This document shows positions 1-8,366 of a DNA stretch of 39,168 nt, piece by piece. The DNA is taken from assembly GCA_002367815.1 (NCBI GenBank), contig DFDG01000131.1:1-39168 (forward strand), in the 5' to 3' direction. The DNA is from Opitutaceae bacterium UBA3033. GTDB lineage: Bacteria > Verrucomicrobiota > Verrucomicrobiia > Opitutales > Opitutaceae. The first letter of the stretch is position 1; the number at the start of each line of letters is the position of its first letter. The notes under the pieces were generated by a model. That model was not told where the DNA came from, searched no databases, and saw nothing but the letters and a program-made list of their open reading frames with translations. The translations under genes were made by a program, and so were the position numbers.

Positions 1-542
1 ACAAAAAACACCACGCTTCTCTTGGCGTGACTCGTGAACACCGTAAGGCGATGCTGTCCAATATGGCGGCGTCCCTGATCACTCACGATCGCATCAAGAC
101 CACCATCACCAAGGCCAAAGCCTTGCGCCCTTTTATTGAGAAGATCATCACCAAGGCAAAAAATGCCGCGGTAAAGACCGATCCGAAAGATGCCTTGCAT
201 CTACGTCGTCTGGCTCACGCTGACTTGCGAGATGAGGATGCCCTTACTTTGCTCTTCAATGAAAAGTTCAAGGAATTTGCCAACCGCAACGGAGGTTACA
301 CGCGTATCTATAAACTTGGACCACGTGATAGTGATTCCAGCGAGATGGCCTTCATTGAATTGGTAAAGGCTGATGATGTCGGTTACACTAAATCCAAGGG
401 TCGCAAGCCCGCCAAGACGAAGAAAACGCCGAAGCCAGAAAAGAGTGAAGCAGTCACTGCTGAGGTGACGGAAGTTACCACTCCAGAAGTTGCCGCACCC
501 GTAGCTGATGTTGCCAAGCCGGACGAAGAAGCCAAAAGCTGA
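1..542 (+). CDS. rplQ: 50S ribosomal protein L17 (5' partial)
   Basis: Large-subunit ribosomal protein L17, which binds 23S rRNA near the exit side of the 50S particle. The reading frame is already open at base 3, so the true start lies just left of the window; only the first few residues are missing. The first visible residues end in SLGVTREHRKAML, the typical L17 N-terminal signature, followed by the SLITHDRIKTT region and the KALRPFIEKIIT helix. The conserved domain ends near RIYKLGPRDSDSSEMAFIEL. About 50 further residues form a low-complexity tail rich in Lys, Pro, Ala, Glu and Val, making the protein (over 170 aa) longer than the usual 115-130 aa. A strong terminator follows, so this is probably the last gene of the rpsM-rpsK-rpsD-rpoA-rplQ operon; that neighbourhood is inferred, not visible. 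Confidence 0.96.
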   Translation, partial: KKHHASLGVTREHRKAMLSNMAASLITHDRIKTTITKAKALRPFIEKIITKAKNAAVKTDPKDALHLRRLAHADLRDEDALTLLFNEKFKEFANRNGGYTRIYKLGPRDSDSSEMAFIELVKADDVGYTKSKGRKPAKTKKTPKPEKSEAVTAEVTEVTTPEVAAPVADVAKPDEEAKS

Positions 543-569
543 ATTCGGCTCGTTTGGCAGTTAATTTCA

Positions 570-603
570 ACGCGTCGAAGTTCTCTTCGGCGCGTTTTTG
601 TTT
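570..603 (+). terminator. Rho-independent terminator after rplQ
   Basis: An 11-bp stem (570-580 with 585-595, one G-U pair) closes a TTCT loop and is followed directly by a T-rich tract (595-603). It lies 28 bases after the rplQ stop codon and ends the ribosomal-protein transcript. Confidence 0.88.
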
Positions 604-615
604 AATATATTATCC

Positions 616-843
616 ATGTCCGCAATAACCACCACCGTTGTTATCTATTGTATGCTTGTGGGCCTATTGTTTCTTGGCCTCTGGATTTATTATGACCGAA
701 GGGATCATGCTCGTTTTGAGAAACACCGGCGACGGGCGACCTTTCACTGCATTCGTTGTGATCGCATTTACGAAGCTGCCTCAGGCTTTGAACTTTGCCT
801 CTGTCCCAATTGTGGACATGAAAACACTCGTTTGAAATTCTAG
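616..843 (+). CDS. Small membrane-anchored zinc-ribbon protein, unknown function
   Basis: A 75-aa protein with one clear N-terminal membrane segment (about residues 6-28, VVIYCMLVGLLFLGLWIYY), a basic stretch (DRRDHARFEKHRRR), then a C-terminal zinc ribbon with CIRC and CPNC knuckles about 17 residues apart. The topology suggests an inner-membrane anchor with a cytoplasmic zinc ribbon, by the positive-inside rule. The ATG at 616 is preferred over the in-frame TTG at 598, which sits inside the rplQ terminator. No Shine-Dalgarno motif is visible. It stands alone between the rplQ terminator and guaA. I do not recognise a named family; the fold suggests protein or nucleic-acid binding but does not show it. 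Confidence 0.75.
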   Translation: MSAITTTVVIYCMLVGLLFLGLWIYYDRRDHARFEKHRRRATFHCIRCDRIYEAASGFELCLCPNCGHENTRLKF

Positions 844-849
844 CTGCTC

Positions 850-878
850 TTGCCGGTTATTGTTTCCTTTTCTGTAAT
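850..878 (+). promoter_or_regulatory. Possible sigma-70 promoter for guaA
   Basis: TTGCCG (850-855) and TGTAAT (873-878) are 17 bases apart and match the -35/-10 consensus at 4/6 and 5/6 positions. Transcription would start near 885, giving a leader of about 22 bases before the guaA ATG. Prediction from sequence only. Confidence 0.35.
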
Positions 879-906
879 AACTCACCTTTCTCCTATCTTT
901 TACCGT

Positions 907-2445
907 ATGCCACAGACCATTGCCGTTTTGGATTTTGGTTCTCAATACACGCAGGTTATTGCGCGTCGTATCAGAGAGTGCCAAGTCTACTCCAAGATTT
1001 ATCATTTCAGCACACCTGCAGCCCAATTGCGTGAAGAGGGTGTCATCGGTATCATTCTATCGGGTGGTCCCAGTTCTGTGCTCGCCCCCAAAGCGCCTCT
1101 ACCTGATCTGGCGATATTCGAGCTTGGAGTGCCTGTGTTGGGGATTTGCTATGGCATTCAGATGATGGGGCATTTGTTGGGTGGCAAGACCTCCAATAGC
1201 AAACAACGCGAATATGGGCATGGCACATTGACCATCAAGAAGCCTGGACGGTTGTTTGCCAAATTACCGCGCAAACTTAGGGTGTGGAATTCACATGGTG
1301 ACAAAGTCATCAAGTTGCCTCCCGGTTTCACTTCCATTGGCACTACGGAAAATTCACCTTTCGCGGCCATCGAAGATCGAAAAAGAAATTTCTACGGCAT
1401 CCAGTTTCATCCCGAGGTTTTCCATACCGAACGTGGAGTGGAAGTGGTGAAGAATTTCTTGGTGAACATCTGTCAAGCCAAACAGGACTGGACAACAAGA
1501 GATTTTATTGACCATACCATTGACGCCATTCGCGCGCAGGTGGGTAAATCGCGCGTTATTTTGGGGCTTTCGGGTGGCGTGGATTCTTCAGTGGCGGCGG
1601 CCCTCCTGCACAAGGCGATTGGCCGTCAGTTGACCTGCGTCTTTGTTGATAACGGATTGCTCCGGCATGGAGAGCGCGCGGCGGTGGTTTCATTATACAA
1701 GCGGAACTTCAAGATCGACCTGCGTGTCATGGACTCAGCGAATCTGTTTTTACGTCGTTTGAAAAACGTGAACGATCCTGAACGGAAGCGAAAAATCATA
1801 GGCCGCACGTTCGTGGAGGTTTTCGAAAAATCATTAAAATCAATCGGCAAGGCCAAGTTCCTGGCTCAGGGCACGCTGTATCCTGATGTCATTGAAAGTG
1901 TCACGATCGGTGATAATCCAGCTTCCTTGATCAAGAGTCACCACAACGTAGGGGGACTGCCCGCGCGCATGAAACTGAAGCTCGTGGAACCCTTGCGGGA
2001 ATTGTTTAAGGACGAAGTTCGCGCGGTGGGATCAGCCTTGGGTCTACCTCGCGAGGTCGTTTGGCGGCAACCTTTCCCCGGTCCTGGTCTTGGCGTTCGG
2101 GTGGCAGGGGAGGTGACCAAATCTCGTTTGGAAGTGCTTCGTTCCGCCGATGCCATCCTGCAGGAAGAAATGATGAACAGTGGTTGGTATTGGAAAGTAT
2201 GGCAGTCTTTCTGTGTTTTCCTACCGGTAAAATCCGTGGGCGTGATCGGTGATGAGCGCAACTATGCCGATGTCATTGCTTTGCGCATTGTTGAATCAAA
2301 AGATGCCATGACTGCGGACTGGACGCGCCTGCCATTTGACTTGTTGCAACATATCTCCAATCGCATCACCAACGAGGTGCATGGCGTCAGTCGTGTAGTT
2401 TACGATATCAGCTCCAAACCCCCGGCTACTATTGAATGGGAATAA
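907..2445 (+). CDS. guaA: GMP synthase (glutamine-hydrolysing)
   Basis: Converts XMP to GMP using ATP and glutamine, the last step of guanine nucleotide synthesis in the cytoplasm. The 512-aa protein has the standard three parts. A class I glutamine amidotransferase domain carries the nucleophile Cys81 (GICYG) and His168/Glu170 (QFHPE). An ATP pyrophosphatase domain carries the PP-loop SGGVDSS (223-229). The C-terminal dimerisation domain ends in the family-typical PATIEWE. Length is close to the family's usual 510-525 aa. The ATG at 907 is chosen because MPQTIAVLDFGSQY is the expected N-terminus; the frame is open further upstream, but those residues are not conserved. There is no Shine-Dalgarno motif, and the bases before the ATG are pyrimidine-rich. 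The guanine riboswitch that precedes purine genes in Firmicutes is not apparent. No sign of damage. Confidence 0.97.
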   Translation: MPQTIAVLDFGSQYTQVIARRIRECQVYSKIYHFSTPAAQLREEGVIGIILSGGPSSVLAPKAPLPDLAIFELGVPVLGICYGIQMMGHLLGGKTSNSKQREYGHGTLTIKKPGRLFAKLPRKLRVWNSHGDKVIKLPPGFTSIGTTENSPFAAIEDRKRNFYGIQFHPEVFHTERGVEVVKNFLVNICQAKQDWTTRDFIDHTIDAIRAQVGKSRVILGLSGGVDSSVAAALLHKAIGRQLTCVFVDNGLLRHGERAAVVSLYKRNFKIDLRVMDSANLFLRRLKNVNDPERKRKIIGRTFVEVFEKSLKSIGKAKFLAQGTLYPDVIESVTIGDNPASLIKSHHNVGGLPARMKLKLVEPLRELFKDEVRAVGSALGLPREVVWRQPFPGPGLGVRVAGEVTKSRLEVLRSADAILQEEMMNSGWYWKVWQSFCVFLPVKSVGVIGDERNYADVIALRIVESKDAMTADWTRLPFDLLQHISNRITNEVHGVSRVVYDISSKPPATIEWE

Positions 2446-2473
2446 TTTCCCTTACTTTTATCCTACTCATCAA

Positions 2474-3238
2474 ATGAATACTGTTACCCAACGTTTCCTT
2501 TTCCTTGCCTTGTTCGCCACCTCGGCCGCGTTAACCAGTTTGCATGCTTCTGAACCGGCAATAATCGCCAAGGCTCGTGCCTATCTGGGCAGTGAGTCAG
2601 CTCTCAATGCGGTTAACTCTCTTCATTTTTACGGGACATTGGATTTAAACCTCGCGACAGAGGATGCACCACAAACACCGATCAAAGTGGAGATTCAGTT
2701 TGAGCGACCTTATCGCCAACTCAGTCTCATTACTTCTGAGAAGGGCACGGAGATCACAGTATTAAACGGATACGATGCCTGGCAGCGTATCGCGGCGTCC
2801 AATGACACGACTCGTTGGAACTTGGCCCTGCTCCAAATCGAACAGATTAAAAACCTACGGGCCAATGTATGGGAGAATCTGTCCTTCTTCCGTGGCTTGG
2901 AATCCCAAGGTGGGCAGGTAAAGGATCTGGGCATCGTGACCATTGATGAGCAGTCCTGCCGCAAACTGGCTTTTGTGCACTCATCCGAAATTACTTTCTA
3001 CCGCTACTTCAACGAGACCACCGGACAATTGATCCTTACCGAGACGATGCGGGGAGAGAGTATTCGAGAAGGTGGAACTATCATGGCTTCAGGGATAAAA
3101 TTTCCTAAAACTCTTACGACTCTTGCCACCCGACCTGATGGAACGATCCAGACCATCACCATTACATTTGATCGGGTTACGGTCAACGAACCCGTGGCAT
3201 CGGATACCTTTGAGATGCCCCTGTTGATTTCGAAGTAA
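2474..3238 (+). CDS. Exported protein, possibly LolA-like, unknown function
   Basis: A 254-aa protein with a clear signal peptide: short polar start, hydrophobic core (FLFLALFATSAAL), likely cleavage after SLHA near residue 26. The mature part is predicted to be mostly beta-strands. It resembles the LolA/LppX-type fold often annotated as outer-membrane lipoprotein-sorting-like, with phrases such as EIQFERPYRQ and NGYDAW followed by a late IKFPKTL strand. That assignment is by pattern only. The ATG at 2474 is preferred over a possible start at 2432 inside guaA, because it puts the signal peptide at the N-terminus. The gene begins 28 bases after guaA and ends 45 bases before hisD, all on the same strand. 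A periplasmic lipid- or lipoprotein-binding role is possible but unproven. Confidence 0.7.
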   Translation: MNTVTQRFLFLALFATSAALTSLHASEPAIIAKARAYLGSESALNAVNSLHFYGTLDLNLATEDAPQTPIKVEIQFERPYRQLSLITSEKGTEITVLNGYDAWQRIAASNDTTRWNLALLQIEQIKNLRANVWENLSFFRGLESQGGQVKDLGIVTIDEQSCRKLAFVHSSEITFYRYFNETTGQLILTETMRGESIREGGTIMASGIKFPKTLTTLATRPDGTIQTITITFDRVTVNEPVASDTFEMPLLISK

Positions 3239-3283
3239 CCACAGGTATTGCTTACCGGCAATTTTCCAAGCTAGGGTCTTTCG

Positions 3284-4597
3284 GTGCGTCTGCTTCATTC
3301 CAAATCCAAAGATTTCACAACCGAACTCGCTGCCTTTTGTCAAGGGGCCGAAGTTCCGCGTGAAATTGTGGATTCGGTCGCTTCCATACTCGCTGATGTG
3401 CGGGCTCGGGGTGATTTGGCCATTGTAAACTACGCGGCGAAATTTGACGGAGCCAAATTGCGGTCCCGTGAATTCAGAGTGGCCGCAAATGAATTGTCCT
3501 CTGCTGCCGAACGCCTGTCACAGATTGATAAACGCGCTATAAAGGCGGCCCACGCCAATATCGTGGCCTTCAACCGTCAGGGACTTCCTGAAGCATGGGA
3601 AGGCAAGAATCTGCATGGAGCGATAGTCGGTGAAAAATTTGATCCGATCCGTCGGGTCGGGCTCTATGTGCCGGGTGGCCAAGTTCCACTGGTGTCGACC
3701 GTATTGATGACTGCGACGTTGGCCAAGATCGCGGGTTGTCCGGAGATTGTGGTTTTTACGCCATCCGATTCACGCGGTAAAGTTTCTGACGGTTTGTTGG
3801 CCGCTTTGCACTACTTGGGTATTGCGGAAGTTTATCGTATCGGTGGGGTGCAAGCCATCGGAGCGATGGCCTACGGGACCGAGAGCATTCCGGCGGTCGA
3901 TAAGATATTTGGTCCGGGCAATGCCTACGTTTGCGAAGCCAAGCGCCAAGTATTCGGTGTTGCCGGGGTGGATTCGCTTCCGGGACCAAGCGAGGTTATG
4001 GTAATTGCAGATCAAACTGCGCGGCCGTCTTTTGTAGCCGCTGATTTACTGGCCCAAGCGGAACATGGTTCCGGTCGGGAAAAAATTTACCTCGTGGTTA
4101 CAGCGAAAAAAATCGCCGAGAATGTATTCAAAGAAATTAAGAGTCAGGTTTCTACGCTTTCCCGCTCCGAAAAGACCCAGCGAGTGATGGACGAAGGATT
4201 TCTTACCGTCGTAGTAGACAGTCTTTTACGCGCGGCAGAAGTGGCCAATTATGTCGCACCGGAGCATCTCGAATTGATCGTCAAGGAACCTGCCCTAAAG
4301 AACCTGATAAAGACCATCACCACGGCCGGGGCCATCATGATTGGGAATCATACGCCGACTGCCCTGGGTGATTTTACCGCCGGTCCCAGTCACGTGTTGC
4401 CCACGGGTCGCACGGGAAGATTCTTCAGCGGTTTACGGATGGCCGATTTTCTGCGGCGCACGAGTATTGTGCGGTACGATGCCAAGAGTGTTCGCGCGGG
4501 TAACAAGGTCGTCGAAGCCTTTGCCCGTATGGAAAAACTGGATGCCCATGGCCGGTCGGTTAAGATTCGCACCAATCCTGACGCACTTGGACTCTGA
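3284..4597 (+). CDS. hisD: Histidinol dehydrogenase
   Basis: Oxidises L-histidinol to L-histidine in two NAD-dependent steps, the end of histidine biosynthesis. The 437-aa protein matches the family length. Visible motifs are GPGNAYVCEAKRQ (210-222), SLPGPSE (231-237), the zinc-binding segment AQAEHGSG (257-264) and the catalytic pair Glu327-His328 in APEHLE; the C-terminal GDFTAGPSHVLPT and a late DAHGRSV segment are also present. The start is GTG at 3284, giving MRLLHSK; AGGG lies 8 bases upstream, one of the few possible Shine-Dalgarno sites here. It is the first of four contiguous his genes and its 3' end overlaps hisC. Confidence 0.96.
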   Translation: MRLLHSKSKDFTTELAAFCQGAEVPREIVDSVASILADVRARGDLAIVNYAAKFDGAKLRSREFRVAANELSSAAERLSQIDKRAIKAAHANIVAFNRQGLPEAWEGKNLHGAIVGEKFDPIRRVGLYVPGGQVPLVSTVLMTATLAKIAGCPEIVVFTPSDSRGKVSDGLLAALHYLGIAEVYRIGGVQAIGAMAYGTESIPAVDKIFGPGNAYVCEAKRQVFGVAGVDSLPGPSEVMVIADQTARPSFVAADLLAQAEHGSGREKIYLVVTAKKIAENVFKEIKSQVSTLSRSEKTQRVMDEGFLTVVVDSLLRAAEVANYVAPEHLELIVKEPALKNLIKTITTAGAIMIGNHTPTALGDFTAGPSHVLPTGRTGRFFSGLRMADFLRRTSIVRYDAKSVRAGNKVVEAFARMEKLDAHGRSVKIRTNPDALGL

Positions 4598-5690
4598 TGC
4601 TCTTCAATCCCTGGCTTTGCCACATGTGGCAAAGCTGCATGCTTATACGCCGGGCTTACAACCGACGGAACCGGGCTGGACGAAATTAAACACGAATGAA
4701 TGCCCGTATGCTCCGAGTCCGAAAGTAAGTGTCGCTTTGAGTAAGGAAATTGGTGGGCAAGGGGAGGCATTGCGACGTTACCCTAATCCAAAGAGCCAGT
4801 CTCTGAGGCAAAAGATAGCTGAACATCATCAATTGGCTCCTGAAAATGTCTGTGTGGGCAATGGCTCTGACGACATTCTCAACTTGCTGATGCGTTGCTT
4901 TTGCACCCGCGCGCAAAGTGCCGGGTTTACTCTGCCAAGTTATTCGCTTTATCCGGTGCTGGTGGGGGTTCAGGACGGGGCCGCTTCGGTGATCGATTTT
5001 GATCGCTCCATGCGCCTGCCACTTGAAAAGGTCGTGGATTCGAACGCCCGAATATTTTTTCTTACCTCACCAAATGCTCCAACCGGAGTGGGCTTCAGTA
5101 ATGAGGAAATTGGAAAAATATTGAACCGGTTTTCCGGAATTTTGGTCGTGGATGAAGCTTATGCACCGTTTGCCCGCATGAATGCGGTGTCGCTTATGGC
5201 CAAATATCCTCGTTTGGTAATCGTGCGCACATTTTCCAAGGCCTATGCGTTGGCTGCTATCCGGGTCGGATACGCTTTGGCCCATCCCGACATTATTGCT
5301 CTCCTCGATCGGGTACGTGATTCATACAATGTGAGCCGGCTTTCCCAAGTGGCAGCCATGGCTGCATTGGATGACCAGTCATATTACGGCAAAGTTGTCA
5401 GACGGATTTGCTCCACCCGGGATGCGTATATTGCTCGATGGCGTGAGTCGGGCTGGTTTACTTATCAATCGGAGGCAAATTTCATCTTCACTGAACCAAG
5501 GGATTTCCGTGATACTGTTGGTGCTGAAGTCGCCAAGTCCGCCTATGATTTTCTATCCGCGCATCGTGTCCTGGTCCGCTACTTCCCCAGCCATGCCTTG
5601 ACCGCGTCCTTTCTGCGTATCAGCGTCGGCACTGATGAGGAAATGGTTATCCTGCAAAACACTCTCGAAGCATGGCTAAAGCACGCATAG
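4587..5690 (+). CDS. hisC: Histidinol-phosphate aminotransferase
   Basis: PLP-dependent transfer of an amino group from glutamate to imidazole-acetol phosphate in histidine synthesis. Key motifs of fold type I aminotransferases are present: KLNTNECPYAPSP near the N-terminus, GNGSDDIL (PLP phosphate loop), LTSPNAPTG, VVDEAYAPF and the Schiff-base lysine Lys218 in TFSKAYALA. The frame is open as far back as 4341 inside hisD, so the start is uncertain. No ATG is available near the conserved N-terminus. TTG at 4587, overlapping hisD by 11 bases, gives 367 aa and keeps the LALPHVAKLHAYTPG segment. TTG 4617 and GTG 4626 are alternatives. The ATG at 4597 that overlaps the hisD stop is in the wrong frame. 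The 3' end overlaps hisB by 19 bases. Confidence 0.92.
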   Translation: MDSDALQSLALPHVAKLHAYTPGLQPTEPGWTKLNTNECPYAPSPKVSVALSKEIGGQGEALRRYPNPKSQSLRQKIAEHHQLAPENVCVGNGSDDILNLLMRCFCTRAQSAGFTLPSYSLYPVLVGVQDGAASVIDFDRSMRLPLEKVVDSNARIFFLTSPNAPTGVGFSNEEIGKILNRFSGILVVDEAYAPFARMNAVSLMAKYPRLVIVRTFSKAYALAAIRVGYALAHPDIIALLDRVRDSYNVSRLSQVAAMAALDDQSYYGKVVRRICSTRDAYIARWRESGWFTYQSEANFIFTEPRDFRDTVGAEVAKSAYDFLSAHRVLVRYFPSHALTASFLRISVGTDEEMVILQNTLEAWLKHA

Positions 5691-6268
5691 CAACCCTCAG
5701 CCGCAAAACGGCGGAAACTGACATCGCTCTCAAACTGGAGATCGACGGCACCGGTGTATCCACCATCGACACCGGAGTGCCGTTTTTTGATCACATGCTC
5801 ACCTTATTTGCCAAGCATGGTTTGTTTAACCTCGAAATCAAAGCCGTGGGCGACATCGAGGTTGATTATCATCACACGGTTGAAGATGTGGGCTTGGTGC
5901 TGGGTAACGCCTTCAAAGAAGCACTGGACGAAAAGCTGGGCATTCGTCGTTATGGTTTCTTTTTGCTACCCATGGATGAGGCATTGGCCCGCGTGGTCGT
6001 GGATCTGAGTGGCCGGGCTTGTTTGGTTTTTGATTCGGTGCCGCCGACGATGTTTGTGCGCGATTTCAATCTGGTTTTGGTCAAGGAATTCTGCCGGGCC
6101 TTCAGTAATGCGGTCGGCTGCAATCTCCATGTCAAGTTGGAGTATGGCGAGGAGCCTCACCATGTGGCCGAGGCCATATTCAAGGCCTTGGCGCGCGCAC
6201 TCGATGAAGCGACACGGATTGATGAGCGGGTGGCGGATGCTTTGCCGAGCACCAAAGGTTCATTATAA
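5672..6268 (+). CDS. hisB: Imidazoleglycerol-phosphate dehydratase
   Basis: Removes water from imidazole glycerol phosphate to give imidazole acetol phosphate. This is the monofunctional form: 198 aa, with no histidinol-phosphatase domain fused. The two metal-binding repeats are visible: FFDHML (38-43) with DYHHTVED (65-72), and later EEPHHVAEAIFKA (160-172). Dinuclear manganese is bound by the His/Glu residues of these motifs in the family. The ATG at 5672 lies within the hisC 3' end, so the two are probably translationally coupled. A separate histidinol-phosphate phosphatase must be encoded elsewhere; none is visible here. Confidence 0.96.
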   Translation: MAKARIATLSRKTAETDIALKLEIDGTGVSTIDTGVPFFDHMLTLFAKHGLFNLEIKAVGDIEVDYHHTVEDVGLVLGNAFKEALDEKLGIRRYGFFLLPMDEALARVVVDLSGRACLVFDSVPPTMFVRDFNLVLVKEFCRAFSNAVGCNLHVKLEYGEEPHHVAEAIFKALARALDEATRIDERVADALPSTKGSL

Positions 6269-6271
6269 CTG

Positions 6272-6907
6272 ATGAGTACTTCACCGCGAATCGCCGTAAT
6301 CGATTACGGTATGGGAAACCTGCGCAGTGTCGCCAAGGCCGTCGAGTTCGCGGGAGGTGATGTCAGCATCGTTACCCAACCGGAAGAGTTAACCGGCGCG
6401 GCCGGATTGGTTTTACCCGGAGTGGGTGCTTTGGCCGATTGTGTTTCGGCCTTGCGATCCACCGGCATGGATGAGGCCGTGCGAACTTGGATCGCTGCCG
6501 ACCGGCCATTCCTTGGGGTATGCCTGGGATTGCAGGCACTTTTTGATTATTCAGAAGAGGCTGAAACCACTGGCTTGGGGATATTCCCAGGCCGGGTAGT
6601 GCGCTTTCGTTTACCCGAGGAATTCAAGGTGCCGCAAATGGGTTGGAACACAGTGCGGCTGACCCAGCCGGATGCCGCATTGGTTAAAGGACTTTCAGTG
6701 GCAGGGGAGTCATTTTACTTTGTGCACAGTTATTATTGTGTGCCGACCGAGTCCGATCTGATTTTAGCCGAGTGCGACTATGGGTTGAAATTCACTGCCG
6801 CCATCGCGCGCGGCCGATGTTTTGCCACGCAATTTCACCCGGAAAAAAGTCAGACCAAGGGTATCCAACTCTACCGTAATTTTGTGTCCATCGCGGCCGC
6901 AGGTTGA
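6272..6907 (+). CDS. hisH: Imidazole glycerol phosphate synthase, glutaminase subunit
   Basis: Class I glutamine amidotransferase that supplies ammonia to HisF in the imidazole glycerol phosphate synthase complex. The 211-aa protein starts with PRIAVIDYGMGNLRSV, typical of HisH. The oxyanion region LPGVGA, nucleophile Cys84 (GVCLGLQ) and His189/Glu191 (QFHPEKS) are all present. It starts 3 bases after hisB stops. Its partner hisF and the usual neighbour hisA do not follow; the next gene is gltA after 146 bases, so the cluster is split in this genome. Confidence 0.96.
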   Translation: MSTSPRIAVIDYGMGNLRSVAKAVEFAGGDVSIVTQPEELTGAAGLVLPGVGALADCVSALRSTGMDEAVRTWIAADRPFLGVCLGLQALFDYSEEAETTGLGIFPGRVVRFRLPEEFKVPQMGWNTVRLTQPDAALVKGLSVAGESFYFVHSYYCVPTESDLILAECDYGLKFTAAIARGRCFATQFHPEKSQTKGIQLYRNFVSIAAAG

Positions 6908-7053
6908 TTGCTCTAACCTAGGAATGGGATCATCGGGTCTGCCAGTGTGAGCCCTACTAATGTCCTTAAGCATCTCGTTTATGTCATTAAAACGTAGAGC
7001 AATGCAGGCATCTTTTCTTTGCAAGCCATGGCTTTTCTCATTCTGTTAACTTC

Positions 7054-8349
7054 ATGGCCACTACAACTCTGACGCTTGAAGGTAAGAATGTAACATTGCC
7101 GGTTATCACAGGCTCTGAAGACGAGAAGGCTATTGATATCCGTAAATTGCGTCAGGACACGGGATATATCACCTACGATGATGGATACGGAAACACCGGT
7201 TCCTGCCTGAGTGACATAACTTTTATTGATGGTGAGGCAGGGATATTACGTTACCGCGGATATCCCATCGAGCAGCTCGCGGAGCAGTCTTCATTTGTCG
7301 AAGTAATCTACTTGATTATCTATGGTGAATTGCCCTCGGCGGAGCAACGGTCGCGCTTTTCGGGATTGCTCACGGAACATGCTCCCCTACGGGAAGGATT
7401 AATCCGCTTTATTCAGGGCTTTCCGCGCGATTCGCATCCGATGGCATTGCTCTCCTCTTCGTTGAATGCCCTGGGCGCCTACTACCCGCATCTCGTTTCG
7501 AATTCACTCAATATCAACGAACCGCAATTTGATGAGGCTGCAGCCATCGCCATCTCCAAAGTCCGGACCATTGCGGCCCACTCATTTCGGGTCGGTCGCG
7601 GGGCAAAATTGAATTACCCCAACCCAGATCTGGGTTACTGTGAAAACTTCCTGCATTTGATGTTCTCCGAGCCGTACCGGGCTCATATCGCAAAACCCGA
7701 AGTGGCCGCCGCCGTCAATTTATTCCTGATTCTGCATGCTGATCATGAGCAAAACTGCTCCACCTCGACCGTGCGAATGGTCGCTTCGTCTGGGGCCAAC
7801 TTGTTCGCTTCAATTTCATCGGGGGTTAATGCTCTCTGGGGTCCTTTGCATGGGGGCGCAAATATGGCGGTGATCGATATGTTGGAAAAAATTCACGCCG
7901 ATGGAGACGACGGCAGTCGTTTCATTGAGGCCGCGAAATCAGGCCAGGGTGATCGTCTGATGGGCTTTGGCCACCGGGTTTACCGAAACTACGATCCGCG
8001 GGCCAAGATCATCAAAAAGAGTTTCTACAAAGCCTTGGACTCCTTGGGCATCAAAGATGATCCTTTGCTCAACATCGCGATGAAGTTGGAGGAGGTTGCG
8101 CTCAGTGATGAATACTTCATCAAGCGCAAACTATACCCGAATGTTGATTTTTATTCGGGCCTGCTGATGCGTGCCATCGGTATCCCCGTGAACATGTTTA
8201 CCGTGATGTTTGCAATTGGTCGCATGCCGGGTTGGGTGGCGCATTGGCGCGAAGTGGCGAGCAATCCAAAGTTGAAGATTCATCGCCCCCGGCAGATCTA
8301 CACCGGGCCGGCCAAACGCGATTTTGTGCCAATGGCGGATCGCAGCTAA
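7054..8349 (+). CDS. gltA: Citrate synthase (type II)
   Basis: Condenses acetyl-CoA and oxaloacetate to citrate, the entry step of the TCA cycle. The 431-aa length and N-terminal beta-rich domain (TYDDGYGNTGSCLS, ILRYRGYPIEQLA) fit the hexameric, NADH-sensitive type II enzymes of Gram-negative bacteria. The catalytic triad is recognisable as His266 (GPLHGGAN), His307 (GFGHRVY) and Asp365 (NVDFYSG). The substrate segment LHADHEQNCST and a C-terminal PRQIYTGP are also present. The ATG at 7054 has no Shine-Dalgarno motif; the leader ends in a T/C-rich stretch. The 146 bases between hisH and gltA hold no gene. It converges on the next gene with a 17-base gap. Confidence 0.96.
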   Translation: MATTTLTLEGKNVTLPVITGSEDEKAIDIRKLRQDTGYITYDDGYGNTGSCLSDITFIDGEAGILRYRGYPIEQLAEQSSFVEVIYLIIYGELPSAEQRSRFSGLLTEHAPLREGLIRFIQGFPRDSHPMALLSSSLNALGAYYPHLVSNSLNINEPQFDEAAAIAISKVRTIAAHSFRVGRGAKLNYPNPDLGYCENFLHLMFSEPYRAHIAKPEVAAAVNLFLILHADHEQNCSTSTVRMVASSGANLFASISSGVNALWGPLHGGANMAVIDMLEKIHADGDDGSRFIEAAKSGQGDRLMGFGHRVYRNYDPRAKIIKKSFYKALDSLGIKDDPLLNIAMKLEEVALSDEYFIKRKLYPNVDFYSGLLMRAIGIPVNMFTVMFAIGRMPGWVAHWREVASNPKLKIHRPRQIYTGPAKRDFVPMADRS

Positions 8350-8366
8350 GCCGGACGCGGAACGAT

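Noticed and set aside
2432..2473. Longer N-terminus of the exported protein, starting inside guaA
   Set aside because: It would push the signal peptide inward; the ATG at 2474 gives a normal signal peptide.
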